Shown: positions 11,210 to 23,226, counted from the first letter of the stretch. The stretch is DNA of 64,000 nt from Gymnothorax reevesii (GCA_029721435.1 CM056580.1:21894367-21958366); one strand, 5' to 3'. Notes: generated by a model from the sequence alone, not told the origin. Translations and numbers: made by a program.

Positions 11210-11562
11210 TTGGGGTTTAAACCCTAGCAGCAAAGTATCTATTTATTTGGGAAATCCTTTCAAATGCCAGTGGTCCTGGCAAGTGGCAATTCTCCCAGTT
11301 TCTAAGTCTGAGTGTGTGCAGCAGTCCTGCGTACCCTGATCCATTCAGCCTAACACACCGCCATCTGACCTCGGGCCAGTCCCTTCTACCATGCCTACCC
11401 TGACCTTCAGTATACCTGTTCCTCCCGCCTGACCTCTGACCATTTCTGACAGTCATCTTTGTCCGCGTTTATTAAAACTCCCATCTTCTATTTATTAAAG
11501 ATGCCTTGGTGGCTTGCGGTGATCTGCGTGTGGCACCTGTGTTCTGAATCCGCGACACAATG
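11210..11562 (+). repeat. Possible LTR-like repeat end
   Basis: The segment ends with a polyadenylation-like ATTAAA followed by about 65 bp that closes on gaatccgcgacac. The same architecture (ATTAAA, short GC-richer tail, ending gaatgcaccgtcac) closes the 13297-14416 element on its minus strand. A related retroelement terminus is therefore likely. The left boundary was not found and no target duplication was identified. Confidence 0.3.
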
Positions 11563-11900
11563 AGCCTATAATCATGCACTGCATAGTGCGCACAGTAAAA
11601 ATCACTAAAATGTCACAGGTAGGCTGATAACATTGCATAATCACAGAACGTTTAAACCTGAGGTAAAATTTTTTTGGCAATCGAGACCAGAAACCAATAT
11701 TCAAGTCATTGCTTGCCAATAGCAGTTCATTCTGGTGAAGATGGAAGATAAAGTGAAAGAAGCTAAGCTAAAAGACAGGATAAACATAATGAAAATAAAT
11801 CACTTGATCACCTTACGGCAGGGGCGTGTATAGAGATTTGAAACACCCGGGGCTGAGCCCGAAAGACAGGGCGTGATTCGCTACAGATTGGAATTAATTA

Positions 11901-12609
11901 AGGCCCAGTCACACAGCGAAAACGCATGAATTACGCATGAATTACGCACAGATTTTCGTTTCTGCGCGGAGTGTACGTCGTATGCGTAATTTGTAGGTGG
12001 AACGAACGTGGACTGTCAGTGATTGTAAGTGGATGTGCGTCGAAGGCGGTTTGTGCGTGATTTTGAGTTTTGAACGGTTCAAAATTTTTCCGACGCACAA
12101 CTGTGCGTTGGTGTGCGTAATTCATGAGTCGGCATTCGTAGTTTATGCGTCGAGTATGCGTAACTATGCGCGGGACACTCGTCGGCCGTCAGTGCTTATG
12201 CGTCAGAACTGGTTTGAATCCGCGCACGTTCACGTCCGTCCACTGATGCCCCACGTTCATATCACGCATGAAACGCGCGTGTATCACGTTCATTCCACTG
12301 ACATTCACTGACAATACGTGAAGCGTTCGTGTTTGGACGTGTTCCATCGGTGATTCATGCGTCGGGCGTGCGGCGAATGTTCGTGGAATACTGCACCGTG
12401 TTTGCTATTATGCGTCGACGTGCGCGATATGTCAGTGATTGTAAGTGATACATGCGTGGTTCATGCGCGATTCATGCGTGATTCGTCCGAGATTTCTACC
12501 CCCGACACCCCGAAAAATTGGTCAATTTCTCAACGCACAAGCACGCACAAACCCAATCTGTGCGTGATTTGTGAGTGATTCGTGCGTGATCGGCTGTGTG
12601 ACTGGGCCT
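11901..12609. mobile_element. PIF/Harbinger-like non-autonomous element
   Basis: Inverted ends AGGCCCAGTCACACAGC and the complement are flanked by a 3-bp duplication tta (11898-11900, 12610-12612), matching the TWA target preference of Harbinger elements. The 709-bp interior is CpG- and TpG-rich. It carries many repeats of tgcgtgatt, atgcgtcg and tcatgcgt-like motifs in both orientations. No transposase is encoded, so mobilisation would need an enzyme supplied elsewhere. Class assignment rests on the TSD and ends only. Confidence 0.75.
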
Positions 12610-12842
12610 TTAGTCAGTGGTATAATGAGGTCTCACAGTTGGATAAAATCAAATTCAGTGTATTGGCCTAAAATTTCACATTTAAAAGTAGTGACGAATG
12701 CAAAAATTTTATGTGATATTGGATACAGTGCTGCACGTAAACATTGAATGAAAAATGCCATGATGATTCCATGTTTAATTTATGCTTTTATGACCCTGCT
12801 ATAGTGTCTGTATTAAAGCCACGCAAATTATTTAAAGTCTAA

Positions 12843-12995
12843 AAAAAGTTCATTTACGTCACCATCCTTTTGAGAGATATAGTGCTCACGAACTGATAGT
12901 TGCTCTAAATTATTGTCCCTGGCCTCATCAGCCACTTTAGCATACATACTGGATTCTTTCAGTTCAGCCACAATACTCTCAGTGATTTCTTCAGC
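12843..12995 (-). pseudogene. hAT transposase fragment (DUF4371/ZMYM-like)
   Basis: About 51 codons read without a stop on the minus strand as EEITESIVAEL, then MYAKVADEARD, then EQLSVREHYIS and DVNELFLDF. This pattern matches the hAT segment around the first catalytic Asp, usually of the form ADESTD...QLSLCLRYV...VNEDFLGF. A stop codon lies just upstream, and no continuation was found downstream. It is a short fossil with no function inferred. Confidence 0.6.
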
Positions 12996-13049
12996 TCAAC
13001 ATTGAATCATCTGTAACATTTCATAGAAACGTGGTCAAAATGTGAGAAG

Positions 13050-13285
13050 TTACCAGGGAAAAATGAGGAACTAACGGTCCTTGAACCACAATAAGCAGTT
13101 CTTGAGTAACTCTAATTAGATTTTCATAAAATGATTGGTTAGTTGATGAACAAATAAGGAATAAATTGTAAGCTGATTTATAAAATTTGATTGGGAGTTA
13201 CTCAAGACCTGCCTGTTAACTTATGGTGTACTAATGGTTTACAAGCAGTAACTTCCTCATTTCTTCCTTATTTGTTCCCTGGTAA
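13050..13285. mobile_element. Small palindromic MITE
   Basis: The ends TTACCAGGGAA (13050) and TTCCCTGGTAA (13285) are inverted. The inner sequence also folds back: gagtaactc-type segments at about 13100 and 13196 pair, with diverged arms. Length is 236 bp and nothing is coded. Superfamily is not assignable, since no unambiguous target duplication is visible. Confidence 0.6.
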
Positions 13286-13296
13286 CCACTAAAATT

Positions 13297-14416
13297 GTGA
13301 CGGTGCATTCAGGACCCACACGCGAGAGAGGGAAATCCAAAAAACGTATGCCTTTAATGAATGCCGGGTCAGGACCAATAGACACAAGAATTGCCAAGCC
13401 ACAAAACAAAATCCAAAATAAAGTCGACAAGACAGGCCGGGGTCAGAACCAGAAAAACAGAGGTGCGAAGGTACGTAGGCAGCAGGCAAAAAGTCGTGGA
13501 CGAAATCCAAAGCAGTGGGTCATACACAAGGCATCCAAACACAGAACTTGTGGTCATACAAAAATGGGTCAAAATCCAGAAAGGCAAAAACAATACAAAA
13601 AGGGCAATGGCAAGAATCTTGGTCGGACGAAACAGTCGACGAGAAACAATACTCAATGGCATACAAGAGGCTCTGCACAAAGAAATATTGATCAATATTC
13701 TGACAAAGTCAGAACAGCAGTGAGGACTCTAAATAGACAGAAGGGAAGTCACATACTATGCAGGGAACAGGTGAATGGGATGAGAACTAATTACAATGGG
13801 AGGAACACATAAGGAAATCCTAACCTCAACAATTGGCGAAAGCCAAGATACAGACAGAGACATCCTATGACAGTTAAACAGCTCCTGTCAGGGAGTTTTA
13901 AGTGCACAGACAATGAGTGCAGGAAAGCAATTAAGTATGTGCGAGAGATCTCGCAGAAACGTAGAGAGAGACAGGGAAAGGTAAGCAAGAGGCGGAGACA
14001 AGAAGAGGGCGATTGCTGAGACTGAATTAGTACTAATTAGTAGCGGTGCAACTTTACAGATTTAACTAGAGCGCTCGTTAGTAAGTTTGTAATATAAACA
14101 TGGATTAGTTGGGTTAGTAGACTATGATACAAAATACAAATGTTAGTCTTGTTAGTAATCAAGAACACCAAGGCGAAGGAAGTAAACGAGAATTGAAGTA
14201 ATGATCTGAAAGAAACCATTAAAATCACCCGAAGCAGGTGAGCACACAAACTGGGGAGATGGACTGAACCAACAAGATCACGAGACAGGAGAGACAAGTG
14301 CAATGAAACTGAAAATAGCAGGAACTGAAAACCTGAGAAAACGATAACCAAAAAGAATAAAGAAATGACATAATAATGAACATAAAACATGAACACCAAA
14401 ACCAGAGCCATGACAC
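13297..14416 (-). mobile_element. LTR-like insertion, 1.1 kb, unnamed family
   Basis: A 1120-bp unit is bracketed by a perfect 5-bp duplication aaatt (13292-13296, 14417-14421). Its ends are GTGACGG on the plus strand and GTGTCATGG on the minus strand, imperfect inverses of each other. In minus orientation it is pyrimidine-rich and ends with ATTAAA about 75 nt before the terminus, as in R-U5 of an LTR. A diverged relative runs in the opposite orientation at 27251-27890, sharing blocks such as ACTTACTAACGAGC and CTCTGCCTCTTGC. No domain is encoded. It may be a solo LTR or a non-autonomous retroelement. The 171-codon plus-strand frame inside it lacks any recognisable domain and is not treated as a gene. 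Confidence 0.6.
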
Positions 14417-14421
14417 AAATT

Positions 14422-16859
14422 GTATATCTTATTTTAAACTGAAATGAAAAAATGTCAAGTCTGTGATGCGTTTGAAAAGCAAGTGGCATTAGAGGGCATG
14501 TAATTCTGAGACAGAAAAACTATTCTGGGACTTTGCCAATGATGTGTCTCATTTTTGTTCTCCTTAAAATAATCTGTCTCTTTAAAGCTTTACAGTATAC
14601 TTGCTCATTTCATTCCAAAGTGGATCTTCATTTCAATAATACATTAATTTAACTTCATCCCTTATTCTAATTTTGTGACTTCAAACATCAAACTGACATT
14701 TGCTGGAAAGTTCACCGTCCCTATCACTGATTAAAGCTGTGTGCCCGCTGCAGAGTTCTTACCTCTGAACTGAATTTAAAAATGTGATTGACAACTGACA
14801 TTATGACAGGTTTCACGAATGGGTTAAACCGATTTTGAATGTTTTAATTGCACACACTTACAGTTCGTCAAAGCCACGCACTTATATTAGCAGAATCGAC
14901 TGCTGTGTTCACTTTCACAAAAGGTCACTGTTCACTTTGCCAGATGCAACTGACATGACTTATCAACGTTTTATCAACAATGGAAGGCTTATATCTAATA
15001 AGTAAATGTTGCTTTTATCGTTTTATGTTTTTCTCAGATCCTTTTTTTGGCAGCGCTGCCTACTAGCTAGCTCCAAAATGTCACGTTTCGGGCATCACAA
15101 ACTTAGTGGGTGCAACAGACATACAGTATATACGGTGGAAGAGGGAGGGTTTATGAGAACAATACAGACACTTAAGCATCCCCGTAACTACGGTAACTTT
15201 CTAACGCAAGCCGCAAATAAATTATAATATAGGCTGAAGACTCAGTGGTTGCGAGAGCTCAAAGTTCATGCTTGTATTATTTATTTATTTATTTTTACTG
15301 TAAGAAAAGACCCCAGGCTAAAGAAAAATACCCCAGGCTATAGCCCAGTAGCCAGGCCCTAAACACGCTCCTGCCTAATGGCGAAGATGACAACTCGCAA
15401 AATTCTGCTGCAGGGGATAAAGAATACACTTGATTCATTCAATAAACACGTAAAAATTTTGATGGGCTCAAAATGAAAAAGAAATATCTAAAATTATAGC
15501 AAAAAATGGCAAAGCACAAAACAAAACACATAGAAAAACATAGTAAAACATAGTCTAATGTTTGTTTTTCAGATGTTTTCGCTCTTATCTTCCTTAAAGA
15601 GCATTTCAAGACAAAGGTGGTATAAAATTCAATTTGTTCTGAAATTTGATGTCTAAGTAATACAGCCTATTCTGGGGTGTGTTTCCCAAAATCACAGATG
15701 CAAACTTACAGTTGGGCCCATGGACTGTGAATGAACCAACTATGAAAGTTTCTAACTTTGTTACTTTGAACTGAAATTTATGAAAATATGTACAGAATAC
15801 TCACAAGGTGCACCATCTTGCGTTTGTTGCTCCACCAAACTATTTTTTATTAAGGGTGGCACTGATGTTGATCTCTCTTTGTCCAATTGATAATGGTACA
15901 TTTGTGGAGGCTTTGCTTTTAAAAATTCCTTTCCCTGCAGAAGAGAGAGCTCACCTTGGCATAGTTGATAGCAGGCTCATGCTTCAACTGTTTTCAGCTG
16001 GGCAGACTGGCAGCCCCCTTTACGTCCAGCTGGAATCCATGGCAGTTACTCCAAATATAGGTCTCACTTTTGCATAAACAGTTCTCAGGGGAATAAACCA
16101 GCCCGTGTAACACGTCTCCAACACCTGCACAGTTCCCATGAGGGGATGCATTAAACTAGAAACATTCTTTATAATGACACTTTGTGGGCATTTGGATGGC
16201 TCTATCATGAATATTTTCGCTTAATTGAAGGTTCTTAGGCGCAGACTGGATTTATTTTAAGTAACTCAGTTGTAATCCTCACTCTTGTGAGTGATATGAC
16301 AAACATGAACTGTTGTAAAAATGTTTTTAATTAACTAAAATTAAAGCCTTGTTTATCATTGTCAACTCAGTTCAGAAAATGACAGCTGTTTCACTTTTTG
16401 GCTAATTAATACTTATACAAAATACACCAGGGTACAATGATTGCTGTCTGGCACTAAAGAATGCACAGGTGCGTACAGTGGCGCATGGACCACTTATTTG
16501 TCCTTGACTGGATGACAACTTTACTTTTTGAACAGTATCCAATAGAGCTTATTCTGCAACAGGTGAGCAGCAACTATACAAGGTTTTCTGAGGTTTTCTA
16601 GTGAGCAACGGGACATAGTAATCATGGCGTGCTTAAACCACCTCTTCCTTTCTGATGCTAATGCTAATCATGCATTGTCAGCAGGGTTTTCACCTCTGTT
16701 AGGTGTGCAATCACTCCATGCATCATGTATGAGAGACCAAAGCTTCCTAAACAATGGAAGTGGTCTGAGACCTCAGTGGGTCCTTCCACAGAAAAAAACA
16801 CTAGTGGGAAATTGAATTGAATGGAGTTAAAATGAGAGTGCAACAAATGCATGTTCAAC
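14422..16859. other. Unannotated intergenic sequence
   Basis: No repeat ends, RNA genes or credible coding frames were recognised. A short TTTA-rich tract lies at about 15275-15295. Confidence 0.4.
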
Positions 16860-16863
16860 TTAA

Positions 16864-18048
16864 AGGAGGAGACAGCACCTCAGCAAAGTATATTTCAGCA
16901 GAGAGTAGAATTCTCGAAGTGTCTAAACCGCATAGTTTTATCAATTTTAATTTGGTAATGCTCCAGTGCAACGCATTTTTAAGCCGGAAAGTGTTCAAAT
17001 CGGCGTCAATACCAGGGGGCAGACATTTTTACATGGGGAATCTAAGGCTGCGTTCGGAATGCACACTTGTCCACTAGCTCACTCACTCTATATTGTTTTC
17101 AATGTAGAATATTCACTACTCAGTGCCCTATATATTGGGTGAGTGCGCATGTCAAACGCATTATCCAATCAAACGCCAGCACCGCGGTGCTTGTGCCTCA
17201 GTTATGCTCTTACATGACATCAGTTCTTCTCTTTCTTCTCTTTTCTCTTCTCTTCCATCCAGGCCATGGAATAGCTCAAAGGGCTTTCAGTAAGCTCTGC
17301 CTTTAAGACTTGGCTGGCCACAAGCTGTTTCTATTTAAGCTGGCCTGATTAACAATCAAACAATTTATGGACTAAGTGACCAAGACCGATTCATGACTTA
17401 TGATTAGAAATGGTAATGAAAAGTGAATTCCGATTGCCTACATTTATATAATTGATATGGCAGTGTAAATCCATAACTTTCGCTGACTTTGCATTTTTAT
17501 TTTCGCCGTCCTTGGGATTGTCACACATCTGTGTAACCTTACAGCGCCCTTTAGCCGCGACAGCATTCAAAATAAAGAATGGATTCCCGCAGCCTCGCAA
17601 ACTGATTTCTGAAAATCTGTGCTCCTCAACGAGCGCTGAAATCATGAAGACATATTAATATGTTACGTCGTCATTTATATGCAGAAGACACCTCATAATA
17701 TTGTTGTGCAATGCATAACCATGCAATCAAAAGTAAAATTAGCCTGTTGTCAGTTTTTTTCAATTTGACTGAGCAACTGAGGCTAATCGGGAGATGTAAA
17801 CTGCGAGAGATTAAAGTTATTATGCGTTTTTAAAGGTGAGGTTTCCGAAGATCAAATTATAAATCAGAGGTTTCCCCAAGTAAAAATCTCTGCCCCCTGG
17901 TATTGAAGCCAATTTGAAGACTCGCTGGTTTAAAAATGCTTCACACTGGATCATTACCGAATTATAATTTATAAAACTATGCGTTTTAGACACTTCAAGT
18001 ATACTAATTTCCGCTGAAATATACTTTGCCGAGGTGCTGTCTCCTCCT
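16864..18048. mobile_element. TTAA-flanked element with 180-bp inverted ends
   Basis: The ends AGGAGGAGACAGCACCTC and its complement are followed by about 180 bp of diverged inverted repeat (16864-17043 against 17867-18048). Both outer flanks carry TTAA (16860-16863, 18049-18052). TTAA plus an AGGRR-type start matches the Kolobok/T2 group more than piggyBac, whose ends begin with C. The 1185-bp element has no transposase frame. Both arms contain the phrase accagggggcaga in mirrored position. Confidence 0.75.
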
Positions 18049-18455
18049 TTAAAGATATTTTTTTTTACCAGCCTGTTCTCAAGTCACTGATGCTAAATTA
18101 TGAACTGATAAAGCTCTGTCCTGAGTTAATGAATACATTCTGGTCCTATCTTTGGAAACATGCAGTTGATCTGCATGACAGCCCCTAATAAGTAATGCTC
18201 TGAATGTGGACACGAGTCCTCACTCACAACTGCTTTCTCAGTCGGCCCAACAAGAAAATTACACTACATACTGCAGAGGATGTTCTGCCTAATAGAAAAT
18301 ATATATCAAAGTATGTATAGCTTGTGAATGTTGTTAATGATGTTAGTAGAGCCTACTCAGGTTTATTATTATTATTTAATTTATGTATATATTTATGTAT
18401 ATATATATATATAGAGAGAGAAAGAGAGAAAGAAAACAACCAAAGTGTTAGGCCT

Positions 18456-18520
18456 ATAGATATTTGGACAGTGACACTTACGGTTATTTTAGCTGCCCAC
18501 CATAGCATAGCATAAATTTG
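18456..18520 (+). repeat. Tc1-like terminal fragment
   Basis: The phrase atagatatttggacagtgac resembles the outer end of a common fish Tc1 family. The same phrase recurs at 21062-21135. It may be the left end of the transposon whose transposase remains lie at 19288-20440. Confidence 0.5.
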
Positions 18521-18611
18521 ACGATTAAAATGTGCTGATTGTTTTAATTTAAGGGTATTAGTATTAAAATTTGGTGAATGGTATAGGAATTCCAGGACTT
18601 GTAATGTAATT

Positions 18612-18895
18612 CCTCTTTTTTTAATTTTATTTATTTATCCTTCATTTTACCAGGAAAGTATCGTTGAGATCGAAATCTCCTTTTTCAAAGGAGCCCTGGG
18701 GGTTGAATTGGAGAGATAGAGGATATATTGCATAGCCAGTTAGATTAGGTCAGGGGATGATAAGGTGGCAGGTTGAAAGAGCCAGGTTGGGAATTTAGCC
18801 ATGACACCGTGGAACCTCCTACTCTTGTTGGAGAGTGTCACAGGATCTTTAATGACCACTGTGACAGCCAAAACTAACTGCACAATTGGTTGCAT
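18612..18895. repeat. LINE-tail-like dispersed repeat
   Basis: It contains ttttaccaggaaagt, gagatcgaaatctcctttttcaaagg (split over two phrases) and caggatctttaatgacca, which recall a widespread fish LINE 3' region. The identification is from memory of the family and has not been aligned. Confidence 0.4.
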
Positions 18896-18982
18896 AATTT
18901 TTGCATGTCCAGGTTTGTCTTATTCCCTCATTTACTTTCTAAGTAAGCATATAAAATATCTAGAGTTGATTTAATGTCTCTA

Positions 18983-19200
18983 TTATCCCCCGCCAAAACG
19001 AAGTGGGAGGGGAATACAGGTTTGACCTCCGTCCGTCCGTCCGTGTATGCGTGCGTGCGTGCGTCCGTTCGTCCGTCCGAGAGAAAGGGACAACTTTTCT
19101 CAGAAACTATTACAGATAGGACAACCAAATTTGGTGTGTAGCTTCAGACCATAAAGGCCTTGATGGAGTTAGAAAATAAGAAGCACACGATTGGCCGGGG
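18983..19200. repeat. Dispersed repeat with CCGT/GCGT tract
   Basis: It starts tatcccccgccaaaacg and contains a simple tract of ccgt and gcgt units (19027-19080). This start is typical of an abundant fish and invertebrate repeat. It lies inside the degraded Tc1 region and is probably a separate insertion. Confidence 0.45.
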
Positions 19201-19287
19201 ATGTTGTTGACCATGTCGACTAGTTACATCTAGTCAGCTGCCACTATCAGGGAAGCAAGACATCATATGACTGAAAATCCAAACCAA

Positions 19288-20440
19288 CCCATTGGAGAAA
19301 TATCAGAAACATTAGGTGTGGCCAGAAAAACTATTAAACTATTTGATACTTTATCAAAAAAAGCATAATGTACAACAGCGGTCAGAAATGCAAAAGTGCC
19401 CAGAGCACAAATAGCATACAGTATGTGGTTGATGTCAGAACAGTTCTTCCCCAGGTGGAAAAAATCAATCATCTGATGGGTTCACCTGATCAAGACACCC
19501 TCCAGTGGGTAATGCATATTCAAGAGAAGAGTTCACAGGAGGTAATACAAAGGGTTTTTCACAAGATGTAAACCACTGGAGAAAGGTCAGGTTAGTTTTT
19601 GCAGAAAAAGCCTTCACATTTCCTTCCTATTGACTTGTGTAACAATGACCAGCTTGGACTAGAGTGACTGGAAGAGGAATGTATGGAGAAGGGAAGGAAT
19701 TGGTCATAATCCAAAGCATACCACCGCATTTCTGAAGCATGGTGGACATACTGTTATGACATGTATAGCAGTCCATGGAACTGGTTCTTTTGTGTTCATT
19801 GATGATGTGACTACAGTAAAAAGCAGCAGGATTAAGATTAAGATATACTTTATTTAACCCCTTTGGGTAATTCATCCTCTGCGTTTGATCCATCCTATAG
19901 TTAGGAGCAGTGGGCAGCCACAGAGCAGCGCCCAGGGACCAACTCCAGTTCTAAAGCCAGTTCCTTGGTCAGGGGTAATGGTTGGAGTGTTCCTATGAGG
20001 CATGTTTTTGTGGGTGGGGGAAACCGGAGTACCCCGAGGAAACCCATGCGAACACGGGGAGAACATGCAAACTCCACACAGAAAGGCCCAGGCCGGATTC
20101 GAACCCACAACCTTCTTGCTGTGAGGCAGTAGCGCTAACGCAATAATCTGCAGCATGCTTCCAAAGCAGCGAAAGACTATTTTAAGGCAAAGAGGTGGAA
20201 TGTTCAACAATGGTCAAGTTTAGCTGAGCAAGCATTTCACTTCCTGAAAGCAAAATTGAAACCAAAAAACCAAGCTGGAACTGAGACAACTGCTGTGAAA
20301 TCCTGGTTTCTACAAGGAAAAAACCAGCATCTGCTGATATCCATGGGTTCCAGATTTCATGCAACCTCTTATTTGCTTCATTTCCACAGTGGAGGCATGC
20401 AAAACCAAAATGATGTTTCACCAAATATTTATGGACTTGG
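19288..20440 (+). pseudogene. Tc1-like transposase pseudogene split by a SINE
   Basis: Similarity starts at PIGEISETLGVARKT (first helix-turn-helix). It passes through a frameshifted linker and the GYGEGKE-like and FIDDVT-type catalytic segment, reaching SSRI at 19829. After the SINE it resumes at 20141 with NNLQHASKAAKDYFKAKRWN and AFHFLKAKLK. The second catalytic Asp region (DNDPKH in relatives) has decayed to NNLQH, and about 30 codons are missing at the SINE. Several frameshifts and stops make it inactive. Confidence 0.7.
19830..20140 (-). mobile_element. tRNA-derived SINE
   Basis: On the minus strand a tRNA-like head reads CGTTAGCGCTACTGCC, followed by a near-perfect B box GGGTTCGAATCC (complement of 20095-20106). 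The common fish SINE body follows (ccgtgttcgcatgggtttcc and gtactccggtttccccca in sense). It ends in AATAAAG and a tandem TCTTAA tail at 19830-19845. It interrupts the Tc1 transposase pseudogene. The head appears slightly 5' truncated. Confidence 0.8.
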
Positions 20441-21061
20441 CTATAAATGGTTAAGAGTGACTTGAAGGATAAAAGAGTTTGACCAAAAAAAAAAAAAAAC
20501 CCCACTGCATGCTCTTTCCATTGAGCTACCAGTAACCATAAACAGATCAGCTTCTTTGCGTCAACAAACATTCTAAAACAAAAAAAGTTGCACAAAAAAC
20601 CATCTGAATAAATATTTTTACATTGCCGCATCTTCACAGGAGCATTGTTTTGACAATACATTTGATCACAGGTTATAAATACTAACAAATCATCAATATT
20701 TAATCTTGCTTAGCTTCTCCTAATTTGAAGTGAAGACCTTTGCTTCCAGTAATGGGGGTGACAAACATCATCGACATAATGGACAGAAAGCAGACACAGA
20801 TTTTTACAAGTACGACACTTTTATCACAGACAAAAAAAAAAGGTTTCCTCGTGTTGTCATGGTCATCATTTGTTTTGCTGTCAGATACATTTCCTCTTTT
20901 CCACTGAGAACCATGTGCCTTTTCAAACAGGAAATGGTCCCATGATATCACTGCATACCATTGCATTGCTTAATTTCTGTGTAAGCAGTTCTTATTATAT
21001 TTATGTATTGTCCAGTTTATGACTAATTTCTGAGATAAGTCTACAGCAAAACCAAAGATGA

Positions 21062-21135
21062 AAATATAGTCAGGTCCACAGGTATTTGGGCAGTGACAAA
21101 ATTTTCATAATTTTGGCACGATAGGCCGCCACAGT
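21062..21135 (+). repeat. Tc1-like terminal fragment
   Basis: The phrase gtatttgggcagtgac followed by attttcataattttggc matches the outer end of the same fish Tc1 family noted at 18456. It has the same orientation and no visible partner end. Confidence 0.55.
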
Positions 21136-21274
21136 AGATTTACAATAAATAAAAATGAATGTACTTGAAGAGACTTTTAGGAATGTAGAAATTGGTACCT
21201 ATTATCAGAAGGCAGCAAGACTCCACACTGAGCATGCAGCCAAGAGTTGCAGCAAAGACAAATCATTTCTTTTA

Positions 21275-21655
21275 CCATTGACCTCACTGTGACCTTGACC
21301 TTGAAGGTGAAGGTCTAATTTTTGGCATACATGCTGATATAAACAATGCACAATGTGCACAAATGTCCATGAATTATATTAACGGAGATATGTTGACTTG
21401 AAAGTTTATGGGAAGTCCTATCTCTTCATCATTGCGAGAGCACATTTTTGGTGACCTTGGCCATGGCCTTGAGGTTAGACTCATCATTTTCAATAGGCTG
21501 AAACTGGATGTCAGTGCCAACAATATGAGCTAACTTGGAATTAAATGTGACCAGTTGCTTTTCCCTAGAAATTGCAAACTAACAGACAGACAAACAGACA
21601 AACCAAACCTCTCAATAACAAACAAGCGGGTAAAAACATTACCCCCTTGGCAAAG
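21275..21655. repeat. Dispersed repeat, copy 1
   Basis: It is homologous to 33602-33960 in the same orientation, sharing ccttgaccttgaagrtaaagg-like text, taatttttggcatacatg, aaacaatgcacaa, actcatcattttcaatagg and aaccaacaga-type blocks. It ends with attacccccttggcaaagat, the usual tail of this family. Noncoding. Confidence 0.7.
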
Positions 21656-21659
21656 ATAA

Positions 21660-23177
21660 TAACAGTGTCATATATGTACTCTGATTCCAAGATATGCAAA
21701 CTAAAAGACAAACACATCACAAGGTGGGAATTGCAGCATGATATTTAACAGAAAATAATTAGGACACTGATTCTTTGCTGTATACATCACTATTGTATTG
21801 GTAAAAGCCCTGAGTCTTGAATCCATTACAAACGGACTCGGTCTCTGACATCAGAAAGTGTGAGGGACTCAGACTTGGACTCAGAGGACAACTCTGGTGG
21901 CAACTTCGAAAAAGTTAATTGGAAGCATTTTGGAACAATTTTACGTTATAAGGTGTGATTACTGAAGGGCTTTCGTAAATGAAACATTACACCCAGGTTT
22001 TGTTCACATTCAACCAGCGGCTTAAACAATATTCCCATAAAAAAATCATAAAGTCATAATGTAGTTCTTTTAATCTTATTTACGAGTCTTGCTCTGTTGC
22101 CCTACCCCAGAGTATCGAAATCATTTTCTGAATTACTACTGGGAGTTTATTGTCCTCTCACCAGTAAAGGCAGAGGAAGTTGCTGACGCTCCAGCCATGA
22201 TTGGCTAAGCTGAAAGGACAATCCCTTGGAAATAGTCTGTAAAATGGCATTGCATGTTGGGGATATTGCTCCAATTGTGTGTGAAGCAGACCTGCATATC
22301 TGAGGGACACCGTTTGGTAGCCAACATTTGTACAGCAAATTCAGAAAAGATGTGGAATCAGGTTACAGAGGTCATAAAAGCAAAAGAAGTGGAAATAACT
22401 TGCAAAACAAATACATTCATTCCTGCAGCAGAAACAGCTTCTGTCTATTTCACATACTGGAATATCGTACAATCTACTCTCACACAAATTGAAATCTTTT
22501 GTTCTCTGAAGTCAGCAGAGATTTTTGGGGAAAGGGAGGGGAGGAGGTAATTGGTCAGACATCAGTCTCTACCATAAATCTATTTGCCTGTTGTTGGTGC
22601 ATAGTTTATTGATCATTGTTGTGATCAATTTTCCTCTCCCCGCATTGATATATTGGCATTAACTGTAGTAAATAAGTGATAGTCTGTCAGCAAGGTTCAG
22701 GGCTTGTCATAAGTTCCCGTCCCCTGAACACCGCCACCTGCACCTCTGTCCAGACATCATAATACTTTCTGGTCTTCCAGAACACATTCTGTTTGTCTCA
22801 AGCATTTGGTTCAATAATGTTCTAGAAGAGGAGGGGGGTGGGGATGAGAGAAAAAACGGTACTATGCAGCAGTACGGTATTGCTCGGAAGGACAAAAAGA
22901 GGAAAGAAAGAGAATTGGAAATTTGGGTTTATTTTCCATGTAGTCCAGTTGAGGCAAGCTTGTTTATGTCTCTGAAGAGGATACTGAGTGTTTGCATTCA
23001 ATGAGTTGCAGTAAAAAGTATGAAGAAAATTCATTTTACGGTTTATTTATGCATTACACACAGAAGATGAGTCACCACAGCGAGTCTGTACTGTACTTCT
23101 TACAGTCTCCAAAGTCAGAATTCTGTATATTATACATTAAAGGAAATAAAGATAATGCTTGTTTTACCACCGTGTTC
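21660..23177. other. Unannotated intergenic sequence
   Basis: No feature could be supported. Short frames on both strands look random. Confidence 0.4.
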
Positions 23178-23210
<33 letters not shown>

Positions 23211-23226
23211 TGTGCGCGCGCGTGTG
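23178..23226. repeat. (TG)n microsatellite
   Basis: A run of about 20 TG/CG dinucleotides with one interruption sits immediately left of a DNA transposon end. Confidence 0.95.

Noticed and set aside
13297..13812. 171-codon plus-strand frame
   Set aside because: Antisense to the LTR-like element, with basic low-complexity composition and no domain.
14037..14489. 150-codon hydrophobic minus-strand frame resembling a membrane protein
   Set aside because: Hydrophobicity comes from T-rich sequence of the LTR-like element. The frame crosses the element boundary and is not conserved in the second copy.
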